A DNA stretch of 64,000 nt from Euzebya tangerina (lineage in GTDB: Bacteria > Actinomycetota > Nitriliruptoria > Euzebyales > Euzebyaceae): assembly GCF_003074135.1 (NCBI RefSeq), contig NZ_PPDK01000001.1:2480001-2544000 (forward strand), written 5' to 3'. Below, one piece after another: positions 31,524 to 40,600 of the stretch. The first letter of the stretch is position 1. Each line of letters starts with the position of its first letter. Both the position numbers and the translations under genes were made by a program. The notes under the pieces are model-generated. The model had not been told where the DNA came from. It worked only from the letters and a program-made list of their open reading frames with translations, and made no database searches.

Positions 31524-33934
31524 ACCAGGCCGTCGCCGCCACGACTCTGGCAGCGGCCTGGCTGGGGTCACTCGCCGGACTGCGACTGGGTCGGGCACTC
31601 ACCGTCGAGAGCGGCCGGCGTCTGCTCGTCGCCACGGCGTGGTTCGCCGTGCTGACCCTGGTCATCGTGTTGGTGGGGGCGGTGCGCCGCGGTCGGGCGC
31701 CGGCGGAGGAGCCAATCCGCAGCGGGGAGTCGGGCAGGTCGGTGGGTCGCCGCTTCAGCCGGATCGCCCTGCTGGCGTTGGCGGTGGGTGCCGTGGCGAC
31801 GGCGGGTGCTGCCGTCCGAACGGCGTGGGTGGTTGGAGGACCTGCGGTGCGCGTGGCCACCAGTGGTGGCGAGCATGGCGTCACCGTTCGGGCCGAACTG
31901 CTCGTGGTCGGCGACCCGATCGGGGGGGCATCGAGGGACCACCGCGTCCCGGCCCGCCTGGTCTGGCTCGAGCCGGTCCAGGCCCGCCCGCACCTCGGCC
32001 TACGGCCACACGATGCCCGGGTCGCGACGCGGGAACGGGTGCTGATGGCCTCCTCAGCGGGGCTCGGGGACGTGGAGGTCGGCCACCGGCTGGTGATCAC
32101 CGGACTCCTCCGGGAACCGGACCCGGGGTCGCGCGCGTGGCTGCGCAGCCTGGGCATCGGAACGGAACTCGACGTCGTCGAGGCGCGAGTGCGTGGCGAC
32201 CCGACCATCCTGTGGCGCGGGGCCAACCACGTCCGACGACGCACTGCGGAAGCTGCGCACGCAGCCCTCTCGCCGGCCCCGGCCTCGCTGCTGACCGGAC
32301 TCACGACGGGGGAGCTGCGTGGCCAGCCGGAGACCGTCGCGAGCAACGTCGACCGCAGTGGCCTGCGCCATCTGGTTGCGGTCTCGGGCTCCAATGTCGC
32401 CCTCGTTGTCGGCGCCGTTGCTGCCGTCATCCTCGGCCTGGGCGGCAGTCGTCGGCTGGCCTGGTGGGCTTGCCTCGCCGCGGTCTGGTGGCTGGTGCTG
32501 GTCGTGCGGGCGGAGCCGAGTGTCGTCCGTGCCGCGCTCATGGCCACCCTCGTCCTGGTCGCCCTGATCGTCGGACGGGCGCGTGATCCGGTGAACGTCC
32601 TCGCCGTGGCCGGGACGGTGGCCTTGCTGGTCGACCCGCTCCTCGCCGGCCGGCTGGGCTTTGCGCTGTCCATGACCGCCACCGGCGGCGTTCTGATCAT
32701 CGGCACCCGTGTCGCCGAGTGGTTGCCGGAGGTCATCCCGCGGTCGGTCGGCCTGCTGATCGGGGCCACGGTCGGCGCCCAGACGGCCGTTGCGCCGCTG
32801 CTCCTCGCCATCGGCTCGTCACTGCATCCGGCTGCGCTCTTCGCCAACCTGATCGCGGTCCCGGCAGCGGCGGTCGGCGGCCTGGTCGGTGGCGGCGTGG
32901 CCGTGGTCGCCTCGGTCGACATCGGCGCCGGTCGCGTGGTCGCGCACGCTGCTCGCCCGGCCCTCTGGCTCGTGCTGTGGGCGGCCGAGTGGTTCGCCTC
33001 TCCCGCCGGCCGGGAGATGTCGGTCATGCTCGTCGCGGGCGTGATGGTTGCGACCGGCGTGGTGCGGGTTCGTCGGGTGATCGGACGCCGAGACCACTCG
33101 GCCACGGCAGGTCGCGGCGCGATGCACCTCGGGGCGCTCGCCACGGCGACCGTTGTGGTGGTCGTCGCGGCCGCACTCCCGCTGCGCGGATCCGGTCTTC
33201 CGTCGCAGCCCGTCCTGGTGGCTCTCGACGTCGGACAGGGCGATGCCATCCTGCTGGGTGACCCGGAGGCGGGCTGGATGCTGGTCGACGGCGGAGCGGA
33301 GGAGGCCCGTGTGGTCGACCTGCTCCGACGACGCGGGGTGGCCCGGCTGTCGCGGGTCGTGGCCACGCACGCCGACTCCGACCACGTCGGCGGGCTGCCC
33401 GCGGTGTTGGACGCCATGCCGGTCGGCAGCCTGACCGTCGGGCCCAGAGCGGAGGACGCGGACCGTCTCCTCGCCGCCGCGACAGAACACGAGGTGCCCG
33501 TCCACCGCGTCCACGCCTCGGATGTCTTCACCCATGGGCGCTTCGGCGTCGAGGTGCTCTCACCGCCAGCGACGGGGCTCGGCACGCAACGAAACGACAA
33601 CTCGCTGGTGCTCCGCATCGACGGCGACGCTGGGACCCCTGCGGTGCTGTTGCCCGGGGATGCTGAGGTGGTGGCTCAGCAGGTGCTCCTCGACCGGGTC
33701 GAACCCGATGTCCTGGACGTCGACGTCATGGTCGTCCCCCATCACGGCGGTAACACGTCAGACCCGGCATTCCTTGCCGCCACCTCGCCCGACGTCGCGA
33801 TCATCAGCGCCGGTCGCGACAACTCGTTCGGGCACCCACATCCGGCTGTGCTCGCCCAACTCAGCCGCGCAGAGGTTCGGCGCACCGATCAGGACGGAGA
33901 CATCGTCGTGCCGCTGGGACCTCAAGAGCAGTGA
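31520..33934 (+). CDS. comEC: ComEC/Rec2 family DNA uptake channel
   Basis: The 804-residue membrane protein is the predicted channel for single-stranded DNA in transformation. An N-terminal DUF4131 region with membrane helices precedes the Competence domain ('GLRHLVAVSGSNVALVVGAV', 'AEPSVVRAALMATLVLVALI'). A C-terminal metallo-beta-lactamase-like domain has 'VLVALDVGQGDAILLGDP', 'VATHADSDHVGGLPAVLDA' and 'MVVPHHGGNTSDPAF', suggesting nuclease activity that degrades the non-transported strand. The GTG overlaps the comEA stop as GTGA. comEB is not in the window, which is common in actinobacteria. It converges on the YbaK gene with 7 bases between them. Confidence 0.95.
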   Translation: MNQAVAATTLAAAWLGSLAGLRLGRALTVESGRRLLVATAWFAVLTLVIVLVGAVRRGRAPAEEPIRSGESGRSVGRRFSRIALLALAVGAVATAGAAVRTAWVVGGPAVRVATSGGEHGVTVRAELLVVGDPIGGASRDHRVPARLVWLEPVQARPHLGLRPHDARVATRERVLMASSAGLGDVEVGHRLVITGLLREPDPGSRAWLRSLGIGTELDVVEARVRGDPTILWRGANHVRRRTAEAAHAALSPAPASLLTGLTTGELRGQPETVASNVDRSGLRHLVAVSGSNVALVVGAVAAVILGLGGSRRLAWWACLAAVWWLVLVVRAEPSVVRAALMATLVLVALIVGRARDPVNVLAVAGTVALLVDPLLAGRLGFALSMTATGGVLIIGTRVAEWLPEVIPRSVGLLIGATVGAQTAVAPLLLAIGSSLHPAALFANLIAVPAAAVGGLVGGGVAVVASVDIGAGRVVAHAARPALWLVLWAAEWFASPAGREMSVMLVAGVMVATGVVRVRRVIGRRDHSATAGRGAMHLGALATATVVVVVAAALPLRGSGLPSQPVLVALDVGQGDAILLGDPEAGWMLVDGGAEEARVVDLLRRRGVARLSRVVATHADSDHVGGLPAVLDAMPVGSLTVGPRAEDADRLLAAATEHEVPVHRVHASDVFTHGRFGVEVLSPPATGLGTQRNDNSLVLRIDGDAGTPAVLLPGDAEVVAQQVLLDRVEPDVLDVDVMVVPHHGGNTSDPAFLAATSPDVAIISAGRDNSFGHPHPAVLAQLSRAEVRRTDQDGDIVVPLGPQEQ

Positions 33935-33941
33935 CGAAGCG

Positions 33942-34415
33942 TTACGACGCTTCTGACTCGGTCACGTCCACGACTGAGGCGCCCACGGCGCTGATGAACG
34001 CATCGGTCCGGACGATCAGCGAGACGCCGGGAGAGCCCGATCCGATGGCGATCTGCGCGTGATCCGCGGCAACGCGATCGATGAGCACGGGCAGTTCCTG
34101 TGCCGCACCCAGCACGGTCACGGTCCCGGGCGCGTAGCCGGTCACGGCCTCGACCTCATCGCGTCTGGTCATCGACGCCCGCTTCACCCCGAGCTCGTGC
34201 CGCAGCTTCGCCCATGCCATCCGGCGGCCGCCCGAGACCACGACGAACACGTAGCTGTCCTCGGCCTGTCGCACGACCAATGTCTTGCAGAGCGTTCCCG
34301 TCGGGACGCCGAGCTTCGCCTCGTGTTCTTCCATGGAACTCGAGGGGCCGACGTCCGTGACCTCGACCGGCAGACCGAGATCCGCCGCCGCCCGGACGCC
34401 GGGCACATCCGTCAC
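33942..34415 (-). CDS. YbaK/EbsC-family aminoacyl-tRNA deacylase
   Basis: The 157-residue protein has the YbaK/ProX fold. 'GTLCKTLVVRQAEDSYVFVV' supplies the conserved lysine region and 'GSGSPGVSLIV' the GxxxP-type loop; 'MAWAKLRHELGVKRASM' lies between them. Relatives hydrolyse mis-acylated tRNAs, for example Cys-tRNA(Pro) or Ala-tRNA(Pro), as trans-editing factors. The substrate here is not determined. Its GTG start overlaps the stop of the upstream isochorismatase-like gene (GTGA), so the two form a coupled pair. Confidence 0.87.
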   Translation of the reverse strand: MTDVPGVRAAADLGLPVEVTDVGPSSSMEEHEAKLGVPTGTLCKTLVVRQAEDSYVFVVVSGGRRMAWAKLRHELGVKRASMTRRDEVEAVTGYAPGTVTVLGAAQELPVLIDRVAADHAQIAIGSGSPGVSLIVRTDAFISAVGASVVDVTESEAS

Positions 34416-35023
34416 GAACGGGAAGGGGTGGCCAGATGCGACAGGGCCGCCTCGGCCGTCATGACCCCGTTGGTCGTGAGGGAGAGGTTGGCCAACGACG
34501 CGTCATGGGTGGCTTCGTCGGCCGCGGCCACACAGTCGCTGATCACGTGGGCCATGAAGCCCAGATCGGTTGCATGTCGAGCTGTCTGTTCGACCGTCAG
34601 GTTGGTGGCGACACCGGTGATCAGCAGGGTGTCGACCCCACGCCGTCGAAGACGTTCCGGGAGGTCCGTCTCGGCCAGGCCGGACAGCCGCTGGTTGTCG
34701 CTCACGACGTCATCGGGCCTCACACCGATGCCATCGACCAGTGCCGCTCCCCAGCTGTCGGGGCGAAACGACTCCGCGGCGTCATCGACCATCCGCATGA
34801 AGTCCGTGTTCCGCACCAGACCACCGCCGTCCGACGGAATGGTGAAGCGCGTGAACACGATCGGGACGCCGAGGTCGCGGGCCGCATCGTGAAACGCGCG
34901 ACTGCGCTCCACGACGCCGGACGACGCCACGGGTTCGGCCAACATCGGACCAAACACGCCGTCTGGGTGAATGACGTTGTGCTGCCAGTGAAGGGCCATC
35001 ACGGTGGTCGAGGTCGGGGTCAC
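34412..35023 (-). CDS. Isochorismatase-fold protein with altered catalytic residues
   Basis: The 203-residue protein has the isochorismatase/cysteine-hydrolase fold: 'SRAFHDAARDLGVPIVFTRF', 'LITGVATNLTVEQTARHATD' and 'VISDCVAAADEATHDASLAN'. In cysteine hydrolases the position after 'TN' carries the nucleophilic Cys; here it is Thr ('NLTVEQTA'). The N-terminal Asp of the triad also appears to be His ('MALHWQHNV'). The GTG at 35023 is chosen because AAGGAG lies 8 bases upstream; an ATG at 35068 is longer but has no such site. The gene is coupled to the YbaK gene. Its function is unknown. Confidence 0.78.
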   Translation of the reverse strand: MTPTSTTVMALHWQHNVIHPDGVFGPMLAEPVASSGVVERSRAFHDAARDLGVPIVFTRFTIPSDGGGLVRNTDFMRMVDDAAESFRPDSWGAALVDGIGVRPDDVVSDNQRLSGLAETDLPERLRRRGVDTLLITGVATNLTVEQTARHATDLGFMAHVISDCVAAADEATHDASLANLSLTTNGVMTAEAALSHLATPSRS

Positions 35024-35124
35024 AGATGAGTCTCCTTGGTGGGTCGGGCCGGCCTCATGGTCGATCATCCCGACGGATCTGTCGACATCGGGGCACAGCT
35101 GCTGGTGATGTCGTCGTGCCTGCC

Positions 35125-35130
35125 TACACT
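35125..35130 (+). promoter_or_regulatory. -10 hexamer TACACT, promoter of holA
   Basis: TACACT ends 11 bases before the ATG at 35142, giving a leader of at most a few bases. Confidence 0.45.
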
Positions 35131-35141
35131 GCCCAGAACCG

Positions 35142-36128
35142 ATGCCCCGTCCCCCCGCCTACCTCTTCACCGGTCCGGAACATCTTCTGGTTCGGCGGGC
35201 TGCCGACCAGTTGCTGGCAGAATTGCAGGACGAGGCTGGTGGCGAGTTGGACGTCACCGAAGTTCGCGGTAGCGACCTCGGCGAGGACAACCTGCCCGAC
35301 CTCCGAACGGCTTCCCTGTTCGCGGTTCCGCGTGCCTACGTCGTCCGTGACGCCCAGCTGTTGCCGAAGGTGGCGGGACGGGCGCTGCAGCGGGAGATCG
35401 AGAACGGCACCGCGTCGGCGACCATCGTCCTGCTGTCCTCGGGGACCAAACCCATCCTGGGGCTGGCCAAGGCGGTCAAGGCCGTCGGCGGCCGGGTGGA
35501 CACCGCCCCCCCGAAGGAGTGGGAGGAGTCCGCCTGGCGGCGCCTGGTCCTCGACGAGTTCCGGCGGCTCGGCCGGACGGCGGACGAGGGCGCGGTCGAC
35601 GCGATCCTCGATGCCGCGGGCCTGAGCGTGAACGGGATCGCCGAGAAGGCGGCCCAAGCCGCCACGACCGGACCGCCCGATCACCCCATCACCCGCGAGG
35701 CGGTGGAGAGGGTCGTGGTGGGGCACGGCTCCCGCGGCGGCTTCGCCGTCGCCGACGCCATGTGTGCCCGCCAGCCCGCAGAGGCGCTCACCCTGCTGCG
35801 CGGCTGCTTGGAAGCCGGCGATCATCCGGTGATGATCCTGGGGGCACTCACCTACAAGATGCGCCAACTCATCGCCGTCGCTGCCGGGCTTCCGGGCAAG
35901 GAGGTGGGCCTCAGCCTCTCACGCCCCCAGATCCAACGGCTGCAGTCGGTCCGCAGCCGGTTCGGGCCGGGGGAGCTGACCGCGGCCATGCAGCACCTCG
36001 CCGCCTGTGACCTCGAGATCAAGTCCGGTGATCTCGACGCTGAGCTCGCGATCGAGCGGGCGGTTCTCGGCGTCGCCAGCACCGATCACCTGCCGGTTCC
36101 GGATCCCGACCGCGCCATCCTCCGCTGA
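35142..36128 (+). CDS. holA: DNA polymerase III subunit delta
   Basis: HolA is the delta subunit of the clamp loader, which opens the beta sliding clamp. The 328-residue protein shows the expected pattern: 'RPPAYLFTGPEHLLVRRAAD' at the N-terminus, 'LPDLRTASLFAVPRAYVVRD' and a helical C-terminal collar region ('VLGALTYKMRQLIAVAAGLP', 'LEIKSGDLDAELAIERAVLG'). Length is typical. In actinobacteria holA usually follows comEC and precedes rpsT, as it does here apart from inserted genes. It is 3 bases upstream of the FAD oxidoreductase. Confidence 0.92.
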   Translation: MPRPPAYLFTGPEHLLVRRAADQLLAELQDEAGGELDVTEVRGSDLGEDNLPDLRTASLFAVPRAYVVRDAQLLPKVAGRALQREIENGTASATIVLLSSGTKPILGLAKAVKAVGGRVDTAPPKEWEESAWRRLVLDEFRRLGRTADEGAVDAILDAAGLSVNGIAEKAAQAATTGPPDHPITREAVERVVVGHGSRGGFAVADAMCARQPAEALTLLRGCLEAGDHPVMILGALTYKMRQLIAVAAGLPGKEVGLSLSRPQIQRLQSVRSRFGPGELTAAMQHLAACDLEIKSGDLDAELAIERAVLGVASTDHLPVPDPDRAILR

Positions 36129-36131
36129 GCC

Positions 36132-37565
36132 GTGCGCGCCATCGTGGTCGGATCGGGCCCCAACGGGCTTGCCGCGGCGATCACGTTGGCGGAGGCCGGC
36201 TGTGACGTCACCGTCCTCGAAGCGGCCGCCGAGCCGGGCGGGGCCACCCGGTCCGCCCCGCTGGTCGGGCCGGGCTACATCAACGACCTGGGCAGCGCGA
36301 TCCATCCGCTGGCGAAGGCGTCACCGTTCTTCTCACGACTCGACCTGGCAGCCCACGGGCTTACCTGGATCACCCCTCCGGCCGCCGTTGGTCATGCCCT
36401 CGATGACGGCCGAGCGGCCGTCGCCTGGAACGACCTCGATCGCACGGCCGCGGGACTGGGTCGGGATGGGCCGGCCTACCGCAAGCTGGCCCGCCCCCTG
36501 ATCGACGGGTACGACCGGTTGCTGGACCTCATCTTCACCCCGCCCCTCCGGATACCACCACATCCGGTCTTCACTGCCCAGTTCGGCCTCAAGGCCATGC
36601 TCCCGGCGCAGGTCCTCGCCCCCCGGGTCTTTGCCGATGAGGCTGCTCGAGCCCTGTTCGCCGGTCACGCGGCACACGCGGTCATGCCGCTGAACCGACC
36701 CTTCACGGCCGCCTTCGGACTGCTGTTCAGCGCCATGCCCCATGTCGCTGGGTGGCCGTTTCCCCGGGGCGGCGCCGGTGCGCTGGCCACCGCGCTGGTC
36801 AGCGTTCTGGAGGGGCTTGGCGGTCGCGTCCTCACGAACTCCCCGGTCCGCTCGATGGCTGACGTGTCCGATGCCGACACGGTCATCTTCGACCTGACGC
36901 CGGTGCAGGTCCTTCGGATCACCGGCACCCACTTCCCACCGCGATACCGGGCAGCACTGGCCCGATTCCGCTACGGCACCGCCGTGTTCAAGCTGGACTA
37001 CGCCCTGTCGGATCCGATCCCCTGGACCAACCCGGATCTGGGACAGGCAGGCACCGTGCACGTCGGCGGGTCCCTGGAGGAGGTGGCAGCGTCCGAGGCG
37101 GCTGCAGGCCGGGGCCAACACGCGGAGCGGCCGTTCTTGATCCTCGCCCAGCACACACCGTTCGATCCCACACGCGCTCCGGCGGGCAAGCACACCTGCT
37201 GGGTCTACTGCCACGTCCCCAACGGCTCGACGGTGGACATGACCACCGCCATCGAAGACCAGATCGAGCGCTTCGCCCCCGGCTTCAAGGACACCATCAT
37301 CACGCGACACGCCACCAACACGGTCGCCATGGAGGCGTGGAACAGCAACCTCGTCGGCGGCGACATCGGCGGTGGAGCCATGACCGGACGGCAGCTGGTG
37401 GCCCGACCCCGACTGCAGCGCTCCCCCTACACGACGCCCGACCCGCGGCTGTTCATCGGGTCCTCATCGGCCTGGCCCGGGGGTGGGGTTCACGGCATGG
37501 CCGGGCATCAGGCCGCGCTCGTCGCCCTCGACCGAGGGTTGCGGTCCCTCGGTCGGCTCGGCTAG
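36132..37565 (+). CDS. FAD-dependent oxidoreductase, phytoene-desaturase-like
   Basis: The 477-residue protein has an N-terminal dinucleotide-binding motif 'AIVVGSGPNGLAAAITLAEA' followed by 'VLEAAAEPGGATRSA', both typical of the phytoene dehydrogenase-like NAD(P)/FAD oxidoreductases. A C-terminal FAD contact appears as 'LFIGSSSAWPGGGVHGMAGH'. It is not close enough to carotenoid desaturases for a substrate to be assigned, and no other carotenoid genes are present. The GTG start is 3 bases after the holA stop, suggesting co-transcription. Confidence 0.88.
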   Translation: MRAIVVGSGPNGLAAAITLAEAGCDVTVLEAAAEPGGATRSAPLVGPGYINDLGSAIHPLAKASPFFSRLDLAAHGLTWITPPAAVGHALDDGRAAVAWNDLDRTAAGLGRDGPAYRKLARPLIDGYDRLLDLIFTPPLRIPPHPVFTAQFGLKAMLPAQVLAPRVFADEAARALFAGHAAHAVMPLNRPFTAAFGLLFSAMPHVAGWPFPRGGAGALATALVSVLEGLGGRVLTNSPVRSMADVSDADTVIFDLTPVQVLRITGTHFPPRYRAALARFRYGTAVFKLDYALSDPIPWTNPDLGQAGTVHVGGSLEEVAASEAAAGRGQHAERPFLILAQHTPFDPTRAPAGKHTCWVYCHVPNGSTVDMTTAIEDQIERFAPGFKDTIITRHATNTVAMEAWNSNLVGGDIGGGAMTGRQLVARPRLQRSPYTTPDPRLFIGSSSAWPGGGVHGMAGHQAALVALDRGLRSLGRLG

Positions 37566-37594
37566 GGAACCGACGGCCGGGCCGGGCGCTGAGA

Positions 37595-37624
37595 TTGCGT
37601 CGACGGGCCGGAGATCCCTAGAGT
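37595..37624 (+). promoter_or_regulatory. Promoter of the M14 peptidase gene
   Basis: TTGCGT and TAGAGT are separated by 18 bases, a good vegetative promoter. The start codon lies 63 bases after the -10, so this gene has a leader and a Shine-Dalgarno GGAG, unlike many neighbours. Confidence 0.5.
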
Positions 37625-37687
37625 GACGGCTCGCAAGACAGTCATGCCAAGGCCCTGCCCGATCTGAGCCGCCGCTTGGAGACCGCC

Positions 37688-40600
37688 GTGAAGAGATCAC
37701 TTGCCCGCCTGCTCCTGCTCGCCCTCGTCCTCACGCTGCTGCCAGCGGTGGCGGGTGCCCAGCCCGCGGAACCCGACTTCGACAGCGACCGGCGCAACCC
37801 GGAGCTCGAGTCGGTGCGGGCCGATGAGGTCCCCGATGTCGCTGATCGGGCGGCCGACGCGCCGTCCCCCGAACTCTTCGCCCGCCCACTGGCCGAACCG
37901 CCGGCGGGGACGCTGTCCCAGGCCGAGGCCGACCCGTGCCCGCTCAGCTTCTTCCCCCCCGACCCCGATGACGCGTCGTTCTTCATCGGTGTGGTGCCCT
38001 ACGAGAGCGTCGCACCGCGGTTGTGCAGCGCAGCAACGTCTGACCGCGTCTCGGTCGCCGTCGCGGGCGAGAGTGCGTCTGGCCGTGAGGTTCCCGTGGT
38101 CGACATCACCGCGCCCTGGTCGGCGGAGGAGGCGGCGGCCAACGAGGCGCTCGAGGACCTGCTGATCGAGGACCCGACCGAGGCCGAGAGCCTCCTCGCC
38201 AGCGGGGGGTACGACGAGTACCGCCCCCACATAACCCTGATCGCCAACATCCACGGCAACGAGTACGAGGGTCTGGATGCAACCCTCGACTTCATCGACT
38301 ACGTGGCGACCGCGCCTGCTGATGCACCGATCGTGCAGAACCACGATGGTCTCGACGCCGACGAGATCGACCAGCTGCCCACCATCGAGCAGGTCCTCGA
38401 CGACTTCATCATCACGATCCTGCCGACCACGAACCCTGACGGCCGGGTGGCGGGCGAACGCCGCAACGCCAACGGATTCGACCTGAACCGCGACCACATC
38501 ACGGCGAGCCAGCCCGAGACACGGGTCATCCAACAGGCCATCACCGAGACTCTGCCGCTGCTGTTCCTGGACATCCACGGCTACGTCGGCCCCGGCGGGC
38601 TCATCGAGCCGTGCACCCCACCGCACAACTTCGCCTACGAGTACGACCTGTACCTGCCCAACGCCCTCGCCAACGCCGAGACGATGGAGGCCGAGGCCTT
38701 CCGCCGCTCGACCGTGCTCGACAACACCGGCGAGACGGGCACCTACCTGCCCTACCGCGACGACGAGCAGGGCTGGGACGACTGGCCACCGATCTTCACG
38801 GCGATGTATGCGATCTACCACGGCGGCAGCGGCCACACCATCGAGATCCCGCTCAGCCCTCGCTCATCCAGCCTCACGCCGGAGGAGCGCGCGGCCCGTG
38901 TGGCGACCAACGTCGAGTTCGCCCGAGCCTCGATCGACGGGACCATCATGCACGGCATGACGGCTCGTGACGAGATGCTGGCCAACCAACTCGAGTGGCA
39001 TCTCCGTGGTGTCACGGCTGCCGAGCAGACCAACGACAGCCTGCTCGGGACCTTCCCGGGCTTCGACGAGGTGGACCTCTGGGAGACCGAGTACCCCGAC
39101 GCCTACGTCATCCCCGTGGGGGAGGGGCAGGAGAGCGAGGCCGCGGCAACCCGTCTGGTCGATGCCCTGCTCGATCAGGACGTCGAGGTCACCAGCCTGC
39201 CAGCCGAGACGACCATCGGCGGCACCAGCTACCCGGCCGGGAGTTGGGTGGTGCCCATGGCTCAGGCCAAGCGCGCCGTGGCTCAGACGATGCTCGACGC
39301 GGGACAGGACATCACCCCCCGCGGGATCATCCGGATGTACGACATCTCGGGATGGAGCCACAGCGACCTGTGGGGCGCCACGGTCGACGTCATCGAGTCC
39401 GACCCGTTGAGCGACATCGGCGACCCCGTGGGCGATACGCCCGAGATCGGCAGCGTCGAACCGGGCGAGGCAGCTGCGTACACCTTCCAGATCCGCGACG
39501 CCGCTGACATCCGGATCCTGAACGACTTGCTGGACGACGGGGTGGCGGTCCAGCGCGCTGCCGACGGGACGATCCTGGTCTCGCCTGCGGCGCGGGACGA
39601 CCTGATCGCGATTGCCGCCGAGACCGACGTGACGTTCGAGCCGGTGGCCGAGTTGCCAGCTGAGCGGACCGAGTTGGAGGCGTTGACGGTCGGGACCTTC
39701 ACCTTCGACACCGACGAGTACGTGATCGCGGATGTCCTCGGCTTCGACCTCGTCGAGATCGACGAGACGGTCATCAACGGGACCAACCCCGACACGAGCC
39801 TGGACGACATCGACGTGATGTACCTGTTCGGCGCCGTCGGGGGTGTCGACACCACCGGGGACACCAACCTCGTGGCGTGGCTGGAGGACGGTGGCGGCAT
39901 CGTCGGCGTCGGCGACGCTGGCGAGACCCTGGCCAACGCCGGCTACGAGGTGCCCACCGACAGCCCGGTCAGCTTCGCCACGAACGGGACCGTCAACGTC
40001 ACGCAGGACCCTGCCTCCACGGTCATGCCGGCGCGACCCGCTGATGACGTGACCTTCGTCTACGGCCCTACGTTCTTCGAGGATCTGCCGGCCGGGTTCG
40101 CGGCCCAGCAGACGCTCGCCGAGGGCACCACGACCGGTGGCGCGCTGCGGGCTGGTCACTGGGCGCAGACCGACGTCTATCCGCAGGCTGACTACGTCGG
40201 CCTGCCACTGACGGTCAGCGGCCAGCTGCCCGGTGAGGCGAGAGTGGTGCTCACCGGCACCGATGTGCTGTTCCGCGATCACGTCAAGGGGCTGTACAAG
40301 GACCTGGCCGACTGGATGTTGTGGACCACCGAAGGCCCGCTGACGACAGAGGACCTGGGCGAGCCGTTCGTCCCGTCTCCGGGCCCGGGCGACCCGGGTG
40401 ACCCCGGTGACCCGGGTGACCCCGGCGATCCGGGTGACCCCGGCGATCCGGGTGATCCCGGCGACCCGGGCGATCCGGGGGATCCCACCGACCCTGGCGA
40501 GGACGTCGTCGTGGACCGGATCGCCGGTCCCGAACGGATCGCCACGGCCATCGCCCTGTCGCAGGACGCCTTCCCCGACGGCGCGGACACCGTCGTGCTC

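Noticed and set aside
31444-33618. A 724-codon open frame on the minus strand opposite comEC
   Set aside because: Ser/Arg/Thr/Pro-rich low-complexity text with no recognisable domain; a shadow of comEC.
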